From: Roseivivax marinus | Lineage (GTDB): Bacteria > Pseudomonadota > Alphaproteobacteria > Rhodobacterales > Rhodobacteraceae | Assembly (NCBI RefSeq): GCF_900109705.1 | Contig: NZ_FOAI01000001.1 | Location: forward strand, 124,001-188,000 | Length of the DNA: 64,000 bases | Reading direction: 5' to 3' | Translations under genes and position numbers: made by a program | In this document: positions 1 to 13,556 of the stretch, in pieces | Numbering within the stretch: position 1 is the stretch's first letter | Layout of the letters: each line of letters starts with the position of its first letter | Notes under the pieces: model-generated | Told to the model about the DNA's origin: nothing | Databases searched by the model: none | Seen by the model: only the letters and a program-made list of their open reading frames with translations

Positions 1-1
1 A

Positions 2-626
2 CAGGCCCGCGCCGTGCGCGCCGTGGCGACGGAGATGGGCGTCGAGGCGCTCATCACCGACGATTATCTCGAGGTCGAGGCGGCGATCGAGGCCGCCGCG
101 CCAGAGCTGATCCTCGGCACCCAGATGGAGCGGCATATCGGCAAGCGGCTGGGCATTCCCTGCGCCGTGATCTCGGCCCCCGTGCACGTGCAGGACTTCC
201 CCGCCCGCTACGCTCCTGTGATGGGGATCGAGGGCGCGAACGTGCTGTTCGACACGCTGGTGCATCCTCTGGTCATGGGACTGGAAGAGCACCTGCTGAC
301 CATGTTCCGCGCCGATCCCGAGTTCCACGACGCGGCCGGCCCGTCGCATCACGGCGGCCACGCGCCCCTGGTCGCGGCGGAGGAGGGGGGCGCTGGCCCT
401 CGTGCGCCGGTGGCGGAGTCCCCCCGGGATATTTCGGCCAAGAAGACCGAGGGCGGAGGCGCGACTGGGGCGATCGAGGTCGTCTGGCTGGCTGCGGCCG
501 AGCGCGAATTGAAGAAAATCCCGTTCTTCGTGCGCGGCAAGGCCAAGCGCAACACCGAGGCCTTCGCGGCCGCGCGCGGCGAGACCGAGATCAGCGTCGA
601 CACGCTCTACGAGGCGAAGGCCCATT

Positions 627-637
<11 letters not shown>
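2..637 (+). CDS. bchB: Light-independent protochlorophyllide reductase subunit B, C-terminal part (5' end outside window)
   Basis: The reading frame is open to the first base, so only the last 211 residues are present. BchB with BchN forms the catalytic NB component that reduces protochlorophyllide ring D using electrons from BchL. Visible are the end of the nitrogenase-like domain ([20 protein letters not shown], then the HVQDFPARY segment) and the family's C-terminal helical domain ([20 protein letters not shown] to KAHYAR). Between them, about residues 115-160 of the fragment, lies a Gly/Ala-rich linker. Part of it ([13 protein letters not shown]) is encoded by a copy of the dispersed repeat at 421-447. 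The stop overlaps the bchH start by 11 bases. Confidence 0.95.
421..447 (+). repeat. REP-like element core inside bchB
   Basis: The sequence CCCCCGGGATATTTCGGCCA followed by AGAAGAC matches the core of the intergenic element seen at 4294-4340 and 10971-11020 (CCCCGGAGTATTT, a short spacer, then a purine-rich AAG tail). Here it is translated in frame as part of the bchB interdomain linker. Confidence 0.6.
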
Positions 638-5346
<4,709 letters not shown>

Positions 5347-5357
5347 GGGGAGGGGGC

Positions 5358-6029
5358 ATGAGCTACGAGATCACCCGGTCCCGCGTCGAGACCTATTTCG
5401 ACCGCACCGCCACCGCGACCTGGGCCGCGCTGACCTCGGACGCGCCGGTGAGCCGCATCCGCGAGACGGTGCGCGCGGGTCGCGACGCGATGCGCGCGCG
5501 GCTCCTGGGCGCGCTGCCCGAGGACCTGAGCGGCGCGCGCGTGCTCGATGCCGGGTGCGGGGCGGGGCAGATGAGTGCGGAACTGGCCGCACGCGGGGCC
5601 GAGGTGGTCGCGGTGGACCTGTCGCCGCAGCTTCTGCAGGTGGCCGAGGCGCGGCTGCCCGACACGGTGCGGTCCCGGGTGCGCTTCGTTGCCGGCGACA
5701 TGACGGCGCCGGAACTCGGGCGCTTCGACCACGTCGTCGCGATGGACAGCCTCATTTACTATCGCGCGGGTGACATCGACGCGCGGCTCTCGGGGCTGGC
5801 GCAACGTGCGAATGGCTCGATCCTGTTCACAGTGGCGCCGCGTACGACTCTGCTGATGGGGATGTGGTACGCGGGCAAGCTGTTCCCGCGCGGCGATCGG
5901 TCGCCCGTCATGGTGCCGCACGCACCGGGCGCGCTGGCGCGCCGGCTTGTCGGGCACGGGTCCGTGCGCGACGTGGGCCGGGTCAGCTCGGGCTTCTACA
6001 TCAGTCATGCGCTGGAGGTCCGGCCATGA
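5358..6029 (+). CDS. bchM: Magnesium protoporphyrin IX methyltransferase
   Basis: Transfers a methyl group from S-adenosylmethionine to the ring C propionate of Mg-protoporphyrin IX, giving the substrate of AcsF. The 223-residue protein has the SAM motif VLDAGCGAGQ at residues 62-71, an acidic motif EVVAVDLS and a post-motif VAMDSLIYY. The start follows GAGGGGAGGGGGC, 11 bases after the bchL stop. The stop overlaps the lhaA start (ATGA), so expression is coupled within the superoperon. Confidence 0.96.
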   Translation: MSYEITRSRVETYFDRTATATWAALTSDAPVSRIRETVRAGRDAMRARLLGALPEDLSGARVLDAGCGAGQMSAELAARGAEVVAVDLSPQLLQVAEARLPDTVRSRVRFVAGDMTAPELGRFDHVVAMDSLIYYRAGDIDARLSGLAQRANGSILFTVAPRTTLLMGMWYAGKLFPRGDRSPVMVPHAPGALARRLVGHGSVRDVGRVSSGFYISHALEVRP

Positions 6030-7459
6030 GCGGGGTGCGCATCGCAAAGCGGTTCCTGCCGTTCTCGGACGCCGCTTCCGATGCGCTGCCGCTGCCGCAG
6101 CTTCTGCGGCTGGCGCTGTTCCAGGTGTCGGTCGGCATGGCCGGGGTCCTGCTGCTCGGCACGCTGAACAGGGTGATGATCGTCGAGTTGTCGGTGGCCG
6201 CCACCGTGGTCGCGGTGATGATCGCGCTGCCGGTGCTGATCGCACCGTTCCGGGCGCTGCTGGGGTTCCGGTCGGACACCCATCGCTCGGCCATCGGTTG
6301 GAAGCGGGTGCCCTACCTGTGGTTCGGCTCGCTGTGGCAGATGGGCGGGCTTGCGGTGATGCCGATGGCGCTGCTGGTGCTGGGCGGCGACACCGTGCAC
6401 GACGTGCCCTTCGCGGGCGAGGTGCTGGCCGCACTCGCGTTCCTGATGACCGGTCTCGGCATGCACATGACCCAGACCGCTGGGCTCGCCCTGGCGTCGG
6501 ACCGGGCAACGGACGAGACCCGGCCGCGGGTTGTGGCGCTGCTTTACGTCATGTTCCTGCTGGGCATGGGCCTGTCGGCGCTGGTCGTCGGATGGCTCCT
6601 GCGGGACTTCACACCGCTCGGCCTGATCCGCGTGGTGCAGGGCGCAGCCGTGGTCGGCGTCGTCCTGAACGTGATCGCGCTGTGGAAGCAGGAGCGCGTG
6701 CGCCCGATGAGCGCGGAGGAGCGCGCGGCGCCCCGCCCGGCCTTCTCGGAGGCGTGGGCGGATTTCGCGCGCGGCGGTACTGCGGGGCGGTTGCTGGCGG
6801 TGGTCTTCCTCGGGACCATGGCGTTCAACATGCAGGACGTGCTTCTGGAACCGTATGGCGGAGAAATCCTCGGCCTGTCGGTCTCGGCCACGACCCTGCT
6901 GACGGCGATGTGGGCGGCGGGTGCGCTCGCGGGCTTCGCCTTCGCCGCGCGGATGCTCAAGCGGCAGGCCAATGTCTACCGCATGGCGGCGAGTGGCGTG
7001 CTGGTGGGCATCGCGGCGTTCTCGACGGTGATCTTCGCGGCGCCGATGGCTTCGCCCGCGCTGTTCTTCGCGGGGGCGGGTCTGATCGGGCTCGGCGGCG
7101 GCTACTTCGCGGTCTCGACGCTGACGGCGGCGATGACCATGCCCGCCGAAGGCGTCGCAGGACGCGGGCTGGCGCTGGGCGCCTGGGGCGCGGCGCAGGC
7201 CACGGCGGCGGGCCTTTCGACCGCGATCGGGGGCGGTCTGCGCGACTGGGTGAACCTGCACGCGACCGCCGGAGACCTCGGCACCGCCCTCGCCACGCCC
7301 GCGACCGGCTACTCGGTCGTCTACCACCTCGAGATCGGACTTCTCTTCGTCACGCTCGTCGCGCTCGGCCCGCTGGTCGGGCGGGCGATGCGCGGCCCCG
7401 ATACGACCTCCACCACCGCGGACCGGCAGGGCATGGGCCTTGCCGATTTCCCCACCTGA
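6026..7459 (+). CDS. lhaA: Light-harvesting complex 1 assembly protein, PucC/LhaA family transporter-like protein
   Basis: Polytopic membrane protein of the PucC/LhaA (BCD) branch of the major facilitator superfamily, required for assembly of the LH1 antenna and probably for bacteriochlorophyll handling. The 477-residue product has about twelve hydrophobic segments and the conserved RSDTHRSAIGWKRVPYLWFG region near residues 83-102. It starts at the ATG overlapping the bchM stop. Its place between bchM and puhA is the standard one in purple-bacterial photosynthesis clusters. Confidence 0.94.
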   Translation: MSGVRIAKRFLPFSDAASDALPLPQLLRLALFQVSVGMAGVLLLGTLNRVMIVELSVAATVVAVMIALPVLIAPFRALLGFRSDTHRSAIGWKRVPYLWFGSLWQMGGLAVMPMALLVLGGDTVHDVPFAGEVLAALAFLMTGLGMHMTQTAGLALASDRATDETRPRVVALLYVMFLLGMGLSALVVGWLLRDFTPLGLIRVVQGAAVVGVVLNVIALWKQERVRPMSAEERAAPRPAFSEAWADFARGGTAGRLLAVVFLGTMAFNMQDVLLEPYGGEILGLSVSATTLLTAMWAAGALAGFAFAARMLKRQANVYRMAASGVLVGIAAFSTVIFAAPMASPALFFAGAGLIGLGGGYFAVSTLTAAMTMPAEGVAGRGLALGAWGAAQATAAGLSTAIGGGLRDWVNLHATAGDLGTALATPATGYSVVYHLEIGLLFVTLVALGPLVGRAMRGPDTTSTTADRQGMGLADFPT

Positions 7460-7486
7460 GCCCACCGCACCAGAAGGAACCGGGTC

Positions 7487-8257
7487 ATGATCAACGACTA
7501 TCCCTTCGGAAACCTCGACCTCGCGAGTCTCTCGCTCTGGGTCTTCTTCATCTTCTTCGTGGGCCTCGTGATCTGGCTGCAGCGCGAGAACCAGCGCGAA
7601 GGCTATCCGCTGGTGGACGAGGACGGCACGCGCGCCGATGCCGGCGGCATCTGGCCGGTGCCCTCGGACAAGACCTTCATCCTGCCGCACGGCCACGGCG
7701 AGAAGAAGCTGCCGTCGCAGCAGAACGTCGACCGTTCGGACCTTGCGCTTTCGGCGGTGGCCAAGACCGGGGGCTTTCCGTTCATGCCGTCGCTCGATCC
7801 GATGAAGGCGGGCGTGGGGCCGGGATCGTGGGCGCCGCGCAGCGATCTGCCCGAGCTCGACGGTCACGGAAAACCCAAGATCGTGCCGATGTCGACGACG
7901 GACTTTCACCACGCCGCCGGGCGCGATCCGCGCGGGATGCCGGTGGTGGCCGGGGACGATGCCATCGTGGGCATGATCTCGGACATGTGGGTGGATGAGC
8001 CGGAGCAACTGGTCCGATACCTGCAGATCGACCTCGATCCCGAGTTCGGCGGCGGCGCGCGGCTGGTGCCGATGACCATGGCGCGGATCCGTTCGGACCG
8101 GGTGCAGGTGCGCTCGATCTACGGCGCGCACTTCGCCGGGGTCCCGACCACGGCGAAGCCGGGCGAGGTGACCAAGCTCGAGGAGGAGAAGATCATGGCC
8201 TATTACGGGGCCGGCCTTCTCTACGCCGATGAGGCGCGGTCGGCGCCGCGGTTGTAA
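7487..8257 (+). CDS. puhA: Photosynthetic reaction centre H subunit
   Basis: Caps the cytoplasmic face of the L/M reaction-centre core and shapes proton delivery to QB. The 256-residue product has one N-terminal membrane helix (LSLWVFFIFFVGLVIWLQ, about residues 15-32) followed by QRENQREGYPL and a soluble PRC-barrel-like domain containing DLDPEFGGGARLVPM. An AGAAGGA ribosome site precedes the ATG. It leads the puhABC group. Confidence 0.97.
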   Translation: MINDYPFGNLDLASLSLWVFFIFFVGLVIWLQRENQREGYPLVDEDGTRADAGGIWPVPSDKTFILPHGHGEKKLPSQQNVDRSDLALSAVAKTGGFPFMPSLDPMKAGVGPGSWAPRSDLPELDGHGKPKIVPMSTTDFHHAAGRDPRGMPVVAGDDAIVGMISDMWVDEPEQLVRYLQIDLDPEFGGGARLVPMTMARIRSDRVQVRSIYGAHFAGVPTTAKPGEVTKLEEEKIMAYYGAGLLYADEARSAPRL

Positions 8258-8268
8258 CGACACGAGCC

Positions 8269-8291
8269 GGCGCGCCCCAGCCAGGCGCGCC
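8269..8291 (+). promoter_or_regulatory. Intercistronic stem-loop between puhA and puhB
   Basis: GGCGCGCC, a 7-base loop (CCAGCCA), and GGCGCGCC again form an 8-bp GC stem in the 60-base puhA-puhB gap. There is no T-run, so it is more likely an mRNA-stabilising or processing hairpin than a terminator. PuhA is needed in larger amount than the assembly factor PuhB. Confidence 0.45.
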
Positions 8292-8317
8292 CGAACGACA
8301 TTGGGGAGGGACGGGAC

Positions 8318-9019
8318 ATGAGCCAACATCACGACGATTTCGCGGTCGAGCCGATCCGCGGGCTGCCGGAGCTTCCGCCCGAGGGCGAGACGATCCTCTG
8401 GCAGGGCCGGCCGGACGCCTTCGCACTCTCGTGGCAGGCACTGAGCCTGCCGTGGATCGCGGGCTATTTCGTGGTGCTCGCCGCGTGGCGGTTCCTGTCG
8501 TTGGTGGACCTGCTGCCCATGGGGCAGGTGATCGGATACTCTGTGCCGTTCCTCGGCCTCGGCGCCATCGTGCTCGGGCTTCTCGGCGCGTTCGGTTACG
8601 TGCAGGCACGCAGCACGGTCTACACGGTCACGAACCGCCGGATTGCCATGCGCGTGGGCGCGGCGCTGACGGTGACGCTGAACCTGCCCTACACACGGAT
8701 CGCGGCGGCGGACTTCGCGCCGGGGCGGCGCGGAACGGGCACAATCGCGCTGCACACGCTGGGCGGGCCGAAGCTGTCCTACCTTACGCTCTGGCCGCAC
8801 GTGCGCCCGTGGCGCATCTCGGTGCCGCAGCCCGCGCTGCGCTGCATTCCCGACGCCGAGCGGGTGGCGCGGCTGATCGCCGAGGCCGCGGAGGCCCGCG
8901 TGGCAATGCCGCAAGTCGCACAGGCCGCTGCAACGGCCGCGGTCGCCGCTCCGCCGTCCGCGCCAGCCGCGCGTCCCACGCGTCCTGCGGCGGCCGCGGC
9001 CGCCGTGGCCGCGGAGTGA
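8318..9019 (+). CDS. puhB: Photosynthetic complex assembly protein PuhB
   Basis: Membrane assembly factor for the reaction centre. The 233-residue product begins with a soluble stretch containing LPPEGETILWQGRPD, has about two to three membrane helices between residues 42 and 100, and then a PH-like domain (VYTVTNRRIAMRVG). From about residue 190 it ends in an Ala/Pro-rich low-complexity tail of roughly 45 residues. The ATG follows GGGGAGGGACGGGAC. Confidence 0.93.
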   Translation: MSQHHDDFAVEPIRGLPELPPEGETILWQGRPDAFALSWQALSLPWIAGYFVVLAAWRFLSLVDLLPMGQVIGYSVPFLGLGAIVLGLLGAFGYVQARSTVYTVTNRRIAMRVGAALTVTLNLPYTRIAAADFAPGRRGTGTIALHTLGGPKLSYLTLWPHVRPWRISVPQPALRCIPDAERVARLIAEAAEARVAMPQVAQAAATAAVAAPPSAPAARPTRPAAAAAAVAAE

Positions 9020-9029
9020 GGGCCGGGCG

Positions 9030-9500
9030 ATGAGCACGCAAAACGCCGATTTCCGCGGATCGTCCGAGGACCTCGTCCCGCTTCCGCTGATCCGCGCACT
9101 CTGTGCGCTGGTGGTCTTCAGCCTCGTCACGGTGAGCTGGGCCGTGCTGACCGACCGTCCGCTCGACGCGACGCCGCCCGACAGCCGCGTGGTGGCGGAA
9201 CGGGTGCTCTACCTCGACGGGGACCTCGCCGGCGCCGCGCGGATCACGGAGGCCGACGGCACGCTGGTCGCGGACCTTGCGCCGGAGGAAGGCGGGTTCA
9301 TCTCCGGTGTCGCGCGCGTCCTCGACCGTGAACGCACCAAGGCGCGCGTCCCGCCCGACGGGCCGGTGCGCCTGATCGCCATGGAAAACGGCCGGGTGGC
9401 GATCCTCGATCCGTCCACCGGCTGGCGCGCGGACCTCATGGGGTTCGGCGCCGACAACGCGGCGGCCTTCGCCAGGCTGCTGCCGCAACCGACCGAATGA
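9030..9500 (+). CDS. puhC: Photosynthetic complex assembly protein PuhC
   Basis: 156 residues with a single N-terminal membrane anchor (about 17-38, IRALCALVVFSLVTVSWAVL) and a periplasmic domain. The sequence VLYLDGDLAGAARITEADGT with GFISGVARVL is the PuhC signature. PuhC supports reaction-centre/LH1 organisation. The gene starts 10 bases after puhB and 13 bases before the next small gene, so all are one transcript. Confidence 0.92.
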   Translation: MSTQNADFRGSSEDLVPLPLIRALCALVVFSLVTVSWAVLTDRPLDATPPDSRVVAERVLYLDGDLAGAARITEADGTLVADLAPEEGGFISGVARVLDRERTKARVPPDGPVRLIAMENGRVAILDPSTGWRADLMGFGADNAAAFARLLPQPTE

Positions 9501-9513
9501 GGAGGGAAGTCTC

Positions 9514-9810
9514 ATGGGTCTACTGACGAAAGAGGTCGAACGGGCACCCTGCACCGTCGAGATCAGCCACAAGTTCGAAAGCCTGCACGCCCACGTGCGG
9601 TTCAACAACGGCGCCGTGATTCATCCCGGTGACGAGGTGAAGGTCCACGGCCCCGAGATCATGGCCCCCTTCGGCGAGGTCGTGAGCGAGGACCGCGAGG
9701 CGACCATCGTCCGGGCCTCCAAGCTGGAGCGGCTCTGGACCCGCCTGACCGGCGACCTGGAAGTGATGGAGCTTTGCGAGTTCTCGTTCTCCGAGGAGGT
9801 GCGGCTATGA
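9514..9810 (+). CDS. Conserved small protein of the photosynthesis cluster, function unknown
   Basis: A 98-residue soluble protein beginning MGLLTKEVERAPCTVEISHKF. It has a compact beta-rich pattern (VRFNNGAVIHPGDEVKVHGP) and no signal peptide or membrane segment. It has a strong ribosome site (GGAGGGAAG), and its stop overlaps the acsF start by four bases, so it is translationally coupled to acsF. From general knowledge, a small hypothetical gene at this spot is common in purple-bacterial clusters. A role as an AcsF partner is inference from position only. Confidence 0.85.
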   Translation: MGLLTKEVERAPCTVEISHKFESLHAHVRFNNGAVIHPGDEVKVHGPEIMAPFGEVVSEDREATIVRASKLERLWTRLTGDLEVMELCEFSFSEEVRL

Positions 9811-10943
9811 ACGTCCATGCTGATCCCGTCGCCGACAAGCGCGCCGAGGCCCAGACCGCCGAGGAGGGCATCGCCCTTCAGGAGGAGCAGGCCAAGTACG
9901 ACAGCGCCTTCGCCACCGACGTCGCCATGCAGAACACCCTGCTGACGCCGCGCTTCTACACCACCGATTTCAACGAGCTCGACGCCATCGATGTCTCGCC
10001 CGTGCGCGCCGACTGGGACGCGCTGATCGCCGAGATGGAAGCCGATCCGAACAAGGGTCACTTCAAGAAGACCGAGGCCTGGGACCACGTCGACTGGGAC
10101 GGCATGGACCCCGCGCTCAAGAAGGAGTTCATCGACTTCCTGATCTCGTCCTGCACCGCCGAGTTCTCGGGCTGCGTCCTGTACAAGGAGATGAAGCGGC
10201 GCGGCACGAACGTGGACGTGACCAAGCTGTTCCAGCTCATGGCACGGGACGAGGCGCGGCATGCGGGCTTCATCAACGACGCGCTGCGCGAGGCGGGCGT
10301 GGCGGTGAACCTCGGGTTCCTGACGCAGAAGAAGAAGTACACCTTCTTCCGGCCGAAGTTCATCTATTACGCCACTTACCTCTCGGAGAAGATCGGCTAC
10401 GCCCGCTACATCACGATCTTCCGGCACCTCGAGGCAAATCCGCAGCACCGTTTTCACCCGATCTTCAAGTGGTTCGAGGAGTGGTGCGGCGACGAGTTCC
10501 GCCACGGCGAGGCCTTCGCGCTGCTGATGAAGACCGATCCGAAACTGACCAGCGGCGTCAACGTCTGGTGGATCAAGTTCTTCCTGACGGCGGTCTATGC
10601 CACGATGTACGTGCGTGACCACCAGCGGCCGGCCTTCCACGAGGCGCTGGGCGTCGATCCGGACTGGTACGCCCACGAGGTGTTCACCAAGACCTCCGCC
10701 CTGTCCGAGCAGATCTTCCCGATCACGCTCGACATCGAGCACCCGCGCTGGCAGCGCACGCTGGAGACGCTGCACCGCGCCAACGTCGCCATTGCCGACG
10801 GCAAGGCCACGGGCGGCGTGGCCGGAAAGCTGAAGGAGCTGGCGAACTCGGCCAAGGCGGCGTGGTGCTTCGCGGCGCTCTACACCATTCCGGCGAAACG
10901 CCACGACCGGCCCGAAAGCGTGCGGCTGGAGCCGGTCTATTGA
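9807..10943 (+). CDS. acsF: Magnesium-protoporphyrin IX monomethyl ester (oxidative) cyclase
   Basis: Membrane-associated di-iron monooxygenase that forms the fifth (E) ring of bacteriochlorophyll using O2. The 378-residue product has two carboxylate-bridge motifs: E128 with D/E/H in DEARH (148-152), and EEWCGDEFRH (about 224-233). The oxygen-independent BchE is not seen in this window. The ATG overlaps the upstream small gene's stop. In the pathway it acts after BchM. Confidence 0.97.
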   Translation: MNVHADPVADKRAEAQTAEEGIALQEEQAKYDSAFATDVAMQNTLLTPRFYTTDFNELDAIDVSPVRADWDALIAEMEADPNKGHFKKTEAWDHVDWDGMDPALKKEFIDFLISSCTAEFSGCVLYKEMKRRGTNVDVTKLFQLMARDEARHAGFINDALREAGVAVNLGFLTQKKKYTFFRPKFIYYATYLSEKIGYARYITIFRHLEANPQHRFHPIFKWFEEWCGDEFRHGEAFALLMKTDPKLTSGVNVWWIKFFLTAVYATMYVRDHQRPAFHEALGVDPDWYAHEVFTKTSALSEQIFPITLDIEHPRWQRTLETLHRANVAIADGKATGGVAGKLKELANSAKAAWCFAALYTIPAKRHDRPESVRLEPVY

Positions 10944-10970
10944 TGCGGTCGGGGGACATGCGCGTCGCGC

Positions 10971-11020
10971 GCCGGGGGCTCTGCCCCCGCACCCCCGGAG
11001 TATTTGTCCCGAGAAGAGGG
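10971..11020 (+). repeat. REP-like element between acsF and puhE
   Basis: The clearest copy of the dispersed element. A GGGGGC-TCT-GCCCCC hairpin (10974-10988) is followed by CACCCCCGGAGTATTTGTCC and a GAGAAGAGGG tail. It fills most of the 85-base gap between acsF and puhE, and the purine tail abuts the puhE ribosome site. Confidence 0.7.
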
Positions 11021-11028
11021 GGGGCGCC

Positions 11029-11829
11029 GTGAGCGGATCGGCCGGTTTCGCGGCGCTCTTCGCGCTTTTCGCCTGGTGGTTCTCGACCGGGGCGATCCTC
11101 CTGGTCGTGCGGTGGGCGGACCGCGGCGGCTCCGGCGGCGCGACGACGGTTGCTGCGCTGCCGCTCCTGGCCGCGGGGCTCGCCGGCGTGTGGCTGAGTG
11201 CCGGGGATGGCAGCGTGGCCGGGGTCTACGGGGCGTTCCTCTCGGCGCTGGCGGTCTGGGGATGGATCGAGCTGGCCTTCCTGACCGGCACGATCACCGG
11301 GCCGAACGCCCATATCTGTCCGCGCCACCTGCCGGAATGGGAACGCTTCATCCGGGCGTGGGGCGTGCTTGCCTACCACGAGATGCTGCTGGTCGCGACG
11401 CTGATCGCGCTCTGGGCGCTTACTCGCGACGCCGCCAACGCGGTGGCGTTCTGGACCTTCGCCGTCCTGTTCTTCGCGCGCGTTTCGGCCAAGCTGAACC
11501 TTTTCCTCGGCGTGCCGCGCATCAACACCGAGTTCATGCCCGCCGCGCTCGCGCACGTGCCGAGCCACTTCCGCAAGGCCGGCGTGAACGGGCTGTTCCC
11601 GGTTTCGGTCACCGCGCTCGCGGTCGCCACCGGGGCCTGGGGCGTGGAACTGGCGTCGGCGGAGAGTGCCGCGGCGGCCGCCGGGTTCGCGCTGCTGGCC
11701 GCGCTCACCGCGCTCGCCCTGCTCGAGCACTGGTTCATGGTGCTGCCGGTGCCTGACGAGAAACTCTGGCGCTGGATGCTGCCCGCGCCCACCACCAAGA
11801 CGACCCGGGAGGATGCCCATGGACTTTGA
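11029..11829 (+). CDS. puhE: Photosynthetic complex assembly protein PuhE (DUF3623 type)
   Basis: A 266-residue integral membrane protein with about seven hydrophobic helices, starting [20 protein letters not shown]. It has the family motifs [17 protein letters not shown] and [17 protein letters not shown]. PuhE affects reaction-centre and bacteriochlorophyll accumulation. It starts with GTG after AGAGGGGGGGCGCC. Its end overlaps the hemA start by 11 bases. Confidence 0.92.
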   Translation: MSGSAGFAALFALFAWWFSTGAILLVVRWADRGGSGGATTVAALPLLAAGLAGVWLSAGDGSVAGVYGAFLSALAVWGWIELAFLTGTITGPNAHICPRHLPEWERFIRAWGVLAYHEMLLVATLIALWALTRDAANAVAFWTFAVLFFARVSAKLNLFLGVPRINTEFMPAALAHVPSHFRKAGVNGLFPVSVTALAVATGAWGVELASAESAAAAAGFALLAALTALALLEHWFMVLPVPDEKLWRWMLPAPTTKTTREDAHGL

Positions 11830-13033
11830 CGCCCTGTTCGCCAAGGAGCTCGACGCGCTGCGGCGCGACGGCAATTACCGCATCTTCGCGGAACTGGAGC
11901 GCGAGGCAGGCGCGTTCCCGCGCGCGACGAGCCACGACGCCGACGCGCCGGACCAGGTGACGGTCTGGTGCTCGAACGACTATCTCGGGATGGGGCAGCA
12001 CGCCGATGTCATCGCAGCCATGTGCGACACCGCGCGGGCCTGTGGCACCGGGGCGGGCGGCACGCGTAACATCAGCGGCAACACGCACCAGCACGCGCTC
12101 CTGGAGGCCGAGCTGGCCGACCTGCACCGGAAGGACGCGGCGCTGCTCTTCACCAGCGGCTATGTCTCGAACTGGGCGGCGCTGTCCACCCTGGGCGCGA
12201 AGCTGCCGGACGCGGTGATCCTGTCGGACGAGAAGAACCATGCCTCGATGATCGAGGGCATCCGCCATTCCAAGGCCGACAAGGTGATCTGGCGGCACAA
12301 CGATCCCGAGGACCTCGACCGCAAGCTGGCGGCGTGCCCGTCCAACGCCACCAAGATCGTGGCCTTCGAATCCGTGTACTCTATGGACGGCGACATCTGC
12401 CCCATGGACGAGATCGTGGAGGTCGCCGAGAAGCACGGCGCGATGACCTATCTCGACGAGGTGCACGCGGTGGGCATGTACGGCCCGCGCGGCGGCGGCG
12501 TCAGCGAACGGCTCGGGTTGCAGGACCGCATCACCCTGATCGAGGGCACGCTCGGCAAGGCCTACGGCGTCGTCGGCGGCTACATCGCCGGGTCGGCGGC
12601 CCTGTGCGATTTCATCCGGTCCTTCGCGTCGGGCTTCATCTTCACCACGGCGCTGCCGCCGGCGGTCGCCGCCGCGGCGCGGACCTCGATCGCGCATCTC
12701 AAGGAAAGCGACGCCGAGCGCCATCGCCAGCGCGGGCAGGTGGCCAAGCTGCGCGCGCGGCTCGACGCGCTGGGTATCCCGCACCTGCACAACGACAGTC
12801 ACATCATCCCGGTGATGATCAAGGACCCGGTGAAGTGCCGCCAGATCGCCGACATCCTGATGAACGACTTCGGGATCTACGTGCAGCCGATCAACTATCC
12901 CACGGTGCCCAAGGGCACCGAGCGGCTGCGTTTCACCCCCGGGCCGCTGCATTCGGACGAGGACATCGAGTACCTCGTGCAGGCGCTGAGCACGCTCTGG
13001 AAGCGGTGCGCGCTGGCGCACGCGGTCGCGTAG
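11819..13033 (+). CDS. hemA: 5-aminolevulinate synthase
   Basis: PLP enzyme condensing glycine and succinyl-CoA to 5-aminolevulinate, the C4 route to tetrapyrroles in alphaproteobacteria. The 404-residue product has the entry motif [24 protein letters not shown], and the PLP lysine at about 247 in [14 protein letters not shown]. Two in-frame ATGs lie six bases apart. The second (11819) is chosen because GGGAGG lies six bases before it. Placing hemA at the end of the bacteriochlorophyll operon ties precursor supply to pigment synthesis. Confidence 0.96.
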   Translation: MDFDALFAKELDALRRDGNYRIFAELEREAGAFPRATSHDADAPDQVTVWCSNDYLGMGQHADVIAAMCDTARACGTGAGGTRNISGNTHQHALLEAELADLHRKDAALLFTSGYVSNWAALSTLGAKLPDAVILSDEKNHASMIEGIRHSKADKVIWRHNDPEDLDRKLAACPSNATKIVAFESVYSMDGDICPMDEIVEVAEKHGAMTYLDEVHAVGMYGPRGGGVSERLGLQDRITLIEGTLGKAYGVVGGYIAGSAALCDFIRSFASGFIFTTALPPAVAAAARTSIAHLKESDAERHRQRGQVAKLRARLDALGIPHLHNDSHIIPVMIKDPVKCRQIADILMNDFGIYVQPINYPTVPKGTERLRFTPGPLHSDEDIEYLVQALSTLWKRCALAHAVA

Positions 13034-13106
13034 GGTTTACCGGACCTGTTTTCCGGCGCACGGGAGCTTAGATCAGCGGTCTGACCCGACCCGAGACGTC
13101 TCCCCC

Positions 13107-13517
13107 ATGCGCCGAATTCTGACCACCCTCTTACTGACCTTTTCCGCCGGCCTCCCGGTTGCGGCGCAGGACGCCGGGCGGGGCGCCGCCCTGTTCGGGC
13201 AGTGCGTCGCGTGCCACTCGGTCGTCACGCCGGACGGCACGGTGCTGCGCGGCGGGTCGCGGGTGGGACCGAACCTCTACGGCGTGGCAGGACGGCGGGC
13301 GGGCGGCGATCCGGGCTTCGATTACAGCCCGTGGCTGCGCGAGGCGGGGCGCACCGGCCTGACATGGACGCCCGAGACCTTTGCGGCCTACCTCAGGAAT
13401 CCGACCGCCTTCACCAAGGACTGGCTCGGCGACGACAGCGCGCGGGCGCGCATGGCGTTCCGGCTGGAGTCCGGGGCGGGCGACATCCTCGCCTACCTGC
13501 GGAACCTGGAACGGTAG
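13107..13517 (+). CDS. cycA: Class I c-type cytochrome, cytochrome c2/c551-like
   Basis: A 136-residue periplasmic electron carrier with a Sec signal peptide (MRRILTTLLLTFSAGLPVAA). It has one haem site CVACH at residues 33-37 and a candidate Met ligand at about 116 (RARMAF). The core GPNLYGVAGRRAG is typical of the cytochrome c2 family. Located just after hemA, it is a plausible donor to the photo-oxidised reaction centre or an intermediate between bc1 and oxidase. The symbol reflects family and position; a c551-type name is also possible. Confidence 0.85.
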   Translation: MRRILTTLLLTFSAGLPVAAQDAGRGAALFGQCVACHSVVTPDGTVLRGGSRVGPNLYGVAGRRAGGDPGFDYSPWLREAGRTGLTWTPETFAAYLRNPTAFTKDWLGDDSARARMAFRLESGAGDILAYLRNLER

Positions 13518-13556
13518 GCGTCCGACCCCGCGCCGGGGCGCAGGGCCGAGAGCCTA

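Noticed and set aside
6005-9130. Long antisense open frame opposite lhaA-puhAB
   Set aside because: Same GC artefact; the sense strand encodes known proteins with correct motifs and ribosome sites.
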